Under the pieces are notes generated by a model. It worked only from the letters and a program-made list of their open reading frames with translations. It did not search any database and had not been told where the DNA came from. Shown piece by piece: positions 57,433-64,000 of a stretch of 64,000 bases of DNA. Positions within the stretch are counted from its first letter, which is position 1; the number at the start of each line of letters is the position of its first letter. The position numbers were made by a program, and so were the translations under genes. Origin of the DNA: Trichobilharzia szidati (taxonomy: Eukaryota > Platyhelminthes > Trematoda > Strigeidida > Schistosomatidae). The stretch spans positions 81,102,020 through 81,166,019 of the forward strand of contig OX235272.1 of the NCBI GenBank assembly GCA_944472155.2, given 5' to 3'.

Positions 57433-58222
57433 GTAATGTACTTTTTAAGTTCATTAATACTCCTTATGAACAGTTTATTTCGCAAACATTTCAAATTTGA
57501 TTTATTTCCACTTCTGTAGACTTCGGATAACTATCTGAATGGTGTCACCACATTTAGGTGAAGTAATATGAATTCATGACTTTCGTCTAAATTAATTTTT
57601 CTACTCAGGATGGTACAAACAGTAACCTAGAAATGATGCATAATAACACAACGGTCGCGCTTCAGGTTTATAGGCTGATATTTATGTAATGAATAACAAT
57701 TAAATGTTAAATGCAAAGTGTGTGCTAATGTGGAAACCATTGGCCAGTATCCTATTATAATTCAATTCTTGATTATATCTTCAATCATCACGCATTATAT
57801 AATCGCTACTCTGCTGAATTAGAGCTATCTCTCATAGTCCCTCCTGCAAATAATCACCTGATTTTCCTTGTTCCATTTACTCTATTCGGGAATAGTAGGA
57901 GGGAGACTAAGTACAGTTCAGGACTCATATATGCATAAAACTTGGGCACTGTGGCAGTATATAATTTCATATTAATTTGTTTACTGGGTGTATCACGCAG
58001 TCAAGCAGTGTTATTTAATGGATGACGTTTTGAACAAAATTTATTATTCATAATTATATCAGTTACAACTACATAACTTTGAGATTTGAGTTTCATTGTT
58101 CTGTGTATTCCTTCTCATTCGTCGTAGAAGTAGTTGAATTTTCCAGATGTCTGAGATAGGCGTTGAATCATTCCCATTGCACTGTTTTCGGTTGGTTCGA
58201 TAAATAAACCTTTTTCTTTTTA
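57433..58222. other. Intron 2 of the MTRF1L-like gene, first part
   Basis: No recognised feature before the SINE at 58223. Confidence 0.5.
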
Positions 58223-58450
58223 CGAGTTGATCACAGATTGATATCAGTTAGAGAACCACTGAAAACCAGGGAGTACTGGACAGCTGTTTCATCCTAGTTT
58301 GGGAATCATCGGCAGTACGCACTTACTGCAAGGGTTCGAACCCAGGACCTTCCGGTTACAAGGCAAGCTCGTATACCATTCAGCCACTGGGACCCGATTC
58401 ATTGGCTCGTGAATTCTAACTTCTACCAATCCGTGTCCCACCGACGACAT
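58223..58450 (-). repeat. Sm-alpha-like SINE copy with CCGATGA-type core
   Basis: On the minus strand: box A-like TGGCTGAATGGTATACGAG, box B GGTTCGAACCC (perfect), then at 58318-58273 stem I GTACTG/CAGTAC, core CCGATGA, loop CAAACTA, GAA, stem III ACAG/CTGT, C. Only U4 to C departs from the canonical core. Stem II has one mismatch. It lies in intron 2, antisense to the gene. Confidence 0.8.
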
Positions 58451-59638
58451 TGGTTGGGGTCGCGCTAAATCACGAATTGTTATATTAGATTCTAAGATTA
58501 TCATCTTATTCCATCCTATTGTATGATTGTTTAACTGCTAGTAGCGCTATAGTTGAGCTGTTTTTTTAGATTTAAAAAAAAATCTTATTAAGATCAACTA
58601 ATCTATAATTTGCTAGGTTTTCGTCTAATTGACCCCGTTCTACTACTATGACCTTTGCATTTGATCTGACAGTTATTTTAGGCTATTAGATAAGCTAAAT
58701 TGTTTTGTTTATTGGGCTCCACAGGATCCCTTAACTCCTAACACAGTTTGTTTCTGTGTAGGTCTGTAGGCTGGAATGGCATTTTTATTCCTGCTTTGTT
58801 AAGAATTATTCAAACCTATATCTCTAATGATGATGTAAAACTAATTTATTGTGTTATTGATCGTTAGAATACTGTTTAGTTCTACACATTATAGTACTAG
58901 ATGTAAGGGATTACTATTCACAGGTATATAAAAGCTTAGATAGAATACGCTGCTTACTTATTTATTCAGTTTGTACAGTTGTTGTGTAGTTTAAACTCCT
59001 GTGATACTAGTCTATCGCCTAAATTTGCTTATTTCTTTTTCAAATTATGAATTTATAAAAGTTATTCAATCCATCTTAATGTCTTTTCCATACATCATAA
59101 ATGATATCCGTAGCAACAGTGTAAAACGTAACCTAATGATGCATTTTCTGAATTCATACTTCTCAATGAAAAAAAGGTTGAAAGTCAACCGAAAAAGGCA
59201 AAACACTAAATAAATTGTAATATAACTTATATCTATGATTTGTTTTACTGAAACGTGTCAACAAAATGGCTGAATAACTGTTCACTTCTGTGACATAGTA
59301 CATGTACATGTAGCTGATTTTTGACCTTCTTATCCATCTTAATTGGTGGATGGTGACTAGCAGTAGAATCCAGGATGCGCATTTCGTCCTATTCAGGACT
59401 CGTCATCTCGAGTCCACTGCTACTCACTGTTCACCACTTAACATCTAATTACAGGCCCAGACATCGCTGAAGCCGACATGCCAACCTAAGACCGAGCACT
59501 TCCGTCCAGTCACAGTCGACGGGAAAATCTAAAATTTAAATTGAATTGTTATCCATCTGTTAACGTTCACTTATTATGATGATAGTGTCATTTCATTTGT
59601 TTCAATTGCTGTTTTTTATCCCAATACTGAATGGTTAG
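58451..59638. other. Intron 2 of the MTRF1L-like gene, second part
   Basis: AT-rich, no gene. A 70-codon frame at 59001-59213 shows no splice context. Confidence 0.5.
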
Positions 59639-59742
59639 ACATTGTCGATTCTGATAGTCAAGAGGATTTAACTGATCTGAAGGCTATTGCTGACTTGGAA
59701 CGGGAACAACGTAATTGCCAGCGTCTGGCGTTAGAAAAAAAG
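59639..59742 (+). CDS. MTRF1L: MTRF1L-like, exon 3
   Basis: Acceptor ATGGTTAG, donor AAG/GTACTA. In phase with exon 2 it reads DIVDSDSQEDLTDLKAIADL and EREQRNCQRLALEKK, equivalent to the human segment DENEDLRKLAENEITLCQKE. Together the three exons give the N-terminal domain of a mitochondrial class-I release factor, which ends translation at stop codons in mitochondria. The catalytic GGQ domain is not found before the end of the window, so the gene continues to the right. Confidence 0.75.
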
Positions 59743-60204
59743 GTACTATACTATTTTGTGTATCTCTTTTTCTTTTGTTTTTGTGATTAGAGTTTTACTT
59801 GTTGCATAGCCTCTCTCTTTCCATGTATATATATATATATATATAGTATCTGCATTACCTAAAGTTTCCAAAGGACATATGTCAACTCAGCTATTATGCG
59901 ACAGTGTGTGCTATATTCTAGCTACCGATTTTCAGCGTACACGTTGAACATTAAAACTATTGCATCGGAAATAAATCCTCCATTGTTTATTTTATTGGTC
60001 TGAAATAATCAATATCTTTTGGCGAATTGTCTTGTACATCTGATACCTCGGTGGTGACTTTGATTTTGACTTCATACTACTTGCGTTGGTTAGAACCACA
60101 TACTAGTGAAAGTGCTCCCAGTAAAAGTCGAACCTGATGGGAAATCCGTAGATTTCGGTAAAATAACAGATGATATCTGTGCACACGTGACCCACTATTA
60201 TTAT
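59743..60204. other. Intron 3 of the MTRF1L-like gene (start), with TA microsatellite
   Basis: (TA)n at 59825-59846. Nothing else recognised. Confidence 0.45.
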
Positions 60205-61440
60205 TTATTATTATTGTTCCCTTGGGTTCCTAGTGGAACATAGGGCTTCAACTACACGTCTCCACTTGCTTCTGTCTTGTGCTGTACTTTTCACCTGCAT
60301 CCATGTTAGTCCATACTGTTTCAACTCCTCTTCACACGATCTCCTCCATGTCACCCTTTGACGTCCCACTCGCCGCTTCCCTTTCAGGTCGGTCGGTCGG
60401 TCGGTTTTCGACATAGAACTTTGCACATATGTGCGGCAGTTCAAGTCGCCACACTCCATGTAGCACACAAAGCAAGAGAAGAAAGTAGAAGAAATGCATA
60501 ATATAGACAGTAAACAGAGGTGTGAGACAAAGGAATAGTAATAACGGAGAACAAAACTTTAATTGGAAGTCATAAGTCACAAGGAGTGGATGCATCTGCG
60601 CCACTGAGAACGATTTTGAGCCATGTCACCAATTGTTTCCAACCATTGGTTTTTACCATCCCGAGGGCCCCAACCAGGAAGTCTACATCTTCCTACGTGG
60701 CTTATATTAACTGTTGTGGATTTCATTGATTGGTGCCATGTTTTGGTTTGACCGCCGCTAGCTCTTTTCCAGCCTGACCCTATATCAGCTAACATTGCCC
60801 GTCGAGGAAGGCGATGACTAGGCATTCGTAGCACATGTCCTAACCATCTCAGTCGAAGTAATTTCACAGTCTCGTCGATTGATTTCCCCGCCTTACCTAG
60901 CACTCGACACCTAACCTCAATATTGCTCACCTTATTATACCACTTCACACGGGAGATAGAACGCAGACACCTATGATCGAAGACAGCTAATCTTTTCATG
61001 TCTTCTGCTCTCAATGGCCAGGTCTCACAGCCATAAAGGAGGACGGAGCGGACTGTTGAGCAGTACACACGCCCTTTGGTCGATAGTCGGATATCGCGTC
61101 TACGCCAGGTCCCACTCGAGGGCCTGCCGCACGATGTCACCCAACGGTTTCCTCAGCGAGTGTCCAATCCATCTCCACTTTCTCCTGCATATTTGTTGGG
61201 CGATTGGTTCTTGTTTTGTTTGTCCCTATAGTTTCTTGTTGGTGATTCTTTCCGGCCATCTGTCTTCAGTATAGAACGAAGACAGTTGTTGATAAAGGTC
61301 TGCGACCTGTTGGAAATATTCTTTGTGACCCTCCAAGTTTCTGATCCGTATAGAAGAACTGCCTTGACGTTTGTATTGAAAATCCGAATTTTGTTATTGA
61401 TGCTGAGTGACGAAGATTTCCAGATTGGTTTCAGTTTTCG
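60205..61440 (-). mobile_element. RTE-clade LINE 3' end, interrupted by another LINE
   Basis: The outer parts 60205-60390 (tail TGTTCCACTAGGAACCCAAG and the KGKRRVGRQRVTWRRSCEEE stretch) and 61105-61440 (RNYRDKQNKNQSPNKYAGES, IFNTNVKAVLLYGSETW) are one RTE copy closely related to the element at 42335. The missing codons between GKR and the LEW-like stretch mark the insertion point. Confidence 0.8.
60391..61104 (-). mobile_element. LINE of the (CAGA)n-tail family nested in the RTE copy
   Basis: The minus frame 60577-61140 reads VLLYGCETWPLRAEDMKRLA, FDHRCLRSISRVKWYNKVSN, RLRWLGHVLRMPSHRLPRRA and WLETIGDMAQNRSQW, the longest uninterrupted piece of this family in the window. The 3' end carries a (CCGA)n run (GGTCGGTCGGTCGG on the plus strand). 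CAGGTC at about 60387-60392 and 61104-61109 may be its target duplication. Confidence 0.75.
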
Positions 61441-61444
61441 ATGA

Positions 61445-62690
61445 ATGTGTTTCTCGCCATTATAATAAAGGTTTTTTTGTATTTCCCAATGAATGAAAAA
61501 CAAAACGATATTACCGTTTTTACTGACGTTTCGCTATTTAATGCTAATAGCTTTATCAAAAATATTAGTAAATCAGAATTTACAAAATCTCAGCATGTAT
61601 GTAACAACTTAATCATCGTTCCTCAGCATGGCGTCATTTTTGCGCTGTCAAGTTGGCCACTTGGTAAAGATAACAAAATCAGGTGTAGATTATTGAAAAA
61701 CGTATTCCGAAAACATGGATCTCAACAGTTGTCATTCCACATAGAGCAGATTTTTATTATTTATTTATTTAAATGCAGGAAAACTTGGTACAATATGGCA
61801 CCAAGAAAGATGCGCCACACAATATTGTGTGAGGGCTGAGATACTGCCCGGGCGCCCAGACCGAAGCAAGGCATAGAGCAGAGAAGTCAAACGATATCAG
61901 AAGAGTACTCAATAAGCTCGACATCAGAGTTTTCTCCAAAATATCAGATATACTGTGAAGCAACTTTGTCCCTAAAGATTCTCTATCTAATAGTGTCTAT
62001 AAAATAAAATGCTTGGAATATGATGCGATATACATTGGACAAACATTGCGAGAAATCAAAATCCGAAGAAATGAACACCGTAAGGCATCTGTGCGACCAC
62101 CGAGAAATCCAGTAAGTGGACTAGAAAAGCCTGAAAAATCATCAATCATAGGTGGTCTACACGCTATAGAATCAGGTCACAAAATTGATTTTGATAATAT
62201 TGAAATATTCCATAAAAATTTCAGAAATCACAAAGAACGTCTAATATCATCAGAAGCACTCCGTATCAGATGGCATCCAAATTGTCTGAATAAGAATGAT
62301 GGACTAAAACAGAATTTGACCTGGTTACAACACACCGCCTCTCCCCCCCCCATGAAATGACAAAATCAAGACGATTGTGATAAGCAACTTCATTACATAA
62401 ACACATGCTGCTTTTAAAATTTTACACACTTATCAAATTCAACAATCTACATCTGGTTCTGTTATCTTTACCAAGTGGCCAACTTGACAGCGCAAAAATG
62501 ACGCCATGCTGAGGAACGATGATTGAGTTCTTATATACATGCTGAAATTTTGTAAATTCTGGTTTAATAATACTTTTGATAAAGATATTAGCAGTAGCAT
62601 TAAATAGCGAAACGTCAGTAAAAACAGTAATATCGTTTTGTTTTTCATTCATTGGGTTTTACAAAAACCTTCATTATAATGAATATCATA
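61445..62690 (+). mobile_element. Penelope-like element, second family, with inverted 3' ends around a GIY-YIG endonuclease
   Basis: The frame from about 61965 to 62357 reads SVYKIKCLEYDAIYIGQTLR, EIKIRRNEHRKAS, AIESGHKIDFDNIEIFHKNF and RLISSEALRI. It keeps the Y-I-G, the Arg-rich helix and the Glu of a GIY-YIG nuclease without a stop. Near-complementary arms of about 240 bp lie at 61458-61705 and 62442-62688 (for instance GACGTTTCGCTATTTAATGC against GCATTAAATAGCGAAACGTC). The right arm is the natural 3' UTR, the left arm its inverted copy. A LINE tip (61755-61960, minus) sits between the left arm and the endonuclease. Confidence 0.75.
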
Positions 62691-63185
62691 TACCCAATGC
62701 TCAAATTTTTCCAAACTGTTAAAAGTGAACTTGTTTTGAGCATATGTAACCTGACCCATCAGCCCATCTCTTTGATTTTCGAAAAACCAGATACCGGATT
62801 TGAGTCACAGTTGGATCGCCACAATTCGTAAAGATGTAGGTACATCTAGCCGGTGAATTTCCAAAAGAACGAAATACATGTTCTGGATTCGACTGCTAGC
62901 CATCACCCATTGAATAAAGTGATGAAACTTATTTTTCAACACTTTAAACTCTTATATATATTTTCAAAAGAATGGAGACTGAACAAAGAGTACTCTTTTC
63001 GATAACCACTTCATCATCAGGCTCTAAAGTTATATATACATTATAGTGAATGAATGAATTAGTGTTACTAACCACATTAATGTTTAAATAACATTGAATC
63101 AATAATATTGATAGATTACAGCTGAATAGCATCAACATAAAATAAGCTGAATGTCAGAAGAATTAGAAAAGATAATATTACAAAT
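62691..63185 (-). other. Intron sequence with probable Penelope-like 3' UTR
   Basis: Positions 62940-63185 (GAGTACTCTTTTCGATAACC, TCATCATCAGGCTCTAAAGT) look like the 3' UTR of the copy that follows on the minus strand. No gene. Confidence 0.35.
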
Positions 63186-63450
63186 TCATGAGTTTATAGT
63201 TTCTACTGAAGGCCAGGGCAGTAGTAGAGGCTGGACTTGCTTCTTTTGAACACAGAGCACTGGTTGTTTGAGGCGAATTGCGATAGCCTCTGCTGTTTGG
63301 AGCATGTGGTGCTTCGATGATTTTGGAAATTTATTAGACACCCAGTAGATTATAGAAAAGGATTTTTCCACGCTGGCTTTGTGGCCGGTTCGCACCAGAT
63401 GGTGCAATATCTAACTGTTAATAGTTTTAACTACACCTTTACTTAGCTAT
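63186..63450 (-). mobile_element. Penelope-like endonuclease C-terminal fragment
   Basis: The minus frame reads HHLVRTGHKASVEKSFSIIY, LQTAEAIAIRLKQPVLCVQ and a KKQVQPLLLPWPS end, the second half of the GIY-YIG domain as in the copies at 19.9 and 34.7 kb. Truncated on the 5' side. Confidence 0.65.
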
Positions 63451-63485
63451 AGTGGGACATGTTTTCGAGCACGAAAAGTCAAGTT

Positions 63486-63487
<2 letters not shown>

Positions 63488-63530
<43 letters not shown>
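63488..63530. repeat. (AT)n microsatellite
   Basis: An almost pure AT run of about 42 bp, the longest in the window. Confidence 0.9.
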
Positions 63531-63533
<3 letters not shown>

Positions 63534-64000
63534 GAGTCTAGTTCTGCGAAAACATTTTCTGATTAGTTTGAGGTGTTCTATGTAGATATTCCACAGAAAG
63601 CCAAGTTCAATTAGTGTATTTAACGGACACGTTCGCTCTCTAAATGAGCACTCCTGAGAATTATTTCTATTTCGAAAACTTTGAGAAAAAGTGCACACAA
63701 CCAACCACTTTTAGTATTTTTAGTTTGTTTTGAAGATGCACATACCTGCATATCTTTGTGATCATCAAGATTCTGTGTATAATCCTGAATGGAACTTGAA
63801 TATTTCAGGTGCGATTATAATCTTGTGAGACTAAAAGTAAAAAAATATTCCCAGAGAGTGTTTTGATAGTAGAACGTTGGACACTTTGTCTTCAGTTTTC
63901 TGCTAACAAAAATCAAAGTAATATACGTTAATCTGGAAAACGTTTTAATGGTATCTCTCTGTCTGAAGTTCGCTGGGGAAGATGTGTGGTATTCTGTGGA
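63531..64000. other. Window end, no exon recognised
   Basis: No sequence resembling the next domain of the release factor was found, so the gene's further exons are outside. Confidence 0.4.

Noticed and set aside
59743..64000. Search for the catalytic (GGQ) part of the release factor
   Set aside because: No segment resembling it was found; the sequence is filled with mobile elements, so the remaining exons are taken to lie beyond the window.

Overview
The window looks like AT-rich nuclear DNA of a schistosome (blood fluke). The evidence is repeated Sm-alpha-like SINEs with a hammerhead-ribozyme fold, RTE-clade LINEs of the SR2/Perere-3 type, Penelope-like elements, a Merlin-type DNA transposon, introns of only 34 and 40 nt, and a gene whose 5' end looks like a spliced-leader acceptor. 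The species cannot be decided from the sequence alone. No prokaryotic operon, CRISPR array, plasmid origin or rRNA was seen.

Four host genes can be supported. (1) A plus-strand two-exon gene (exons 3575-4553 and 20986-21554, joined in phase across a 16.4 kb intron) encodes an unrecognised protein of about 515 residues with an N-myristoylation-type start. (2) A minus-strand TMEM185-like multipass membrane protein has a large exon at 38038-39215. Its apparent stop overlaps a GTAAGT donor, and a phase-matched terminal exon lies 4.3 kb away at 33468-33690 and supplies the proline-rich tail known from the family. (3) NDUFAF4, a mitochondrial complex I assembly factor, has three exons at 53747-54495. 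(4) The first three exons of a mitochondrial class-I release factor (MTRF1L-like) start 111 bp downstream at 54607 and run off the right side of the window. Genes 3 and 4 are arranged like a schistosome polycistron: stop, AATAAA, pyrimidine tract/AG, ATG. Both products are mitochondrial.

The rest is a graveyard of mobile elements. Left part (0-32 kb): a Penelope-like relic cut by a solo LTR, three SINE families, LINE fragments and a broken Merlin transposon. Middle (34-52 kb): a Penelope-like element inside the TMEM185 intron, a nearly full-length but frameshifted RTE element (42.3-45.6 kb), CR1/jockey-like fragments and a degenerate gypsy-like element with two LTRs (48.6-51.2 kb). Right end (58-64 kb): intron sequence of the release-factor gene filled with a SINE, a LINE nested in another LINE, and Penelope-like remnants.

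The most interesting signals are: two different tRNA-derived SINE families, each with complete hammerhead topology; extra inverted copies of their 3' parts that begin at or near the predicted self-cleavage site; the same inverted 3'-end architecture in several Penelope-like copies; and a tRNA-Gly-like head shared by a SINE and the RTE LINE. Catalysis, splicing and trans-splicing are inferred from sequence only.
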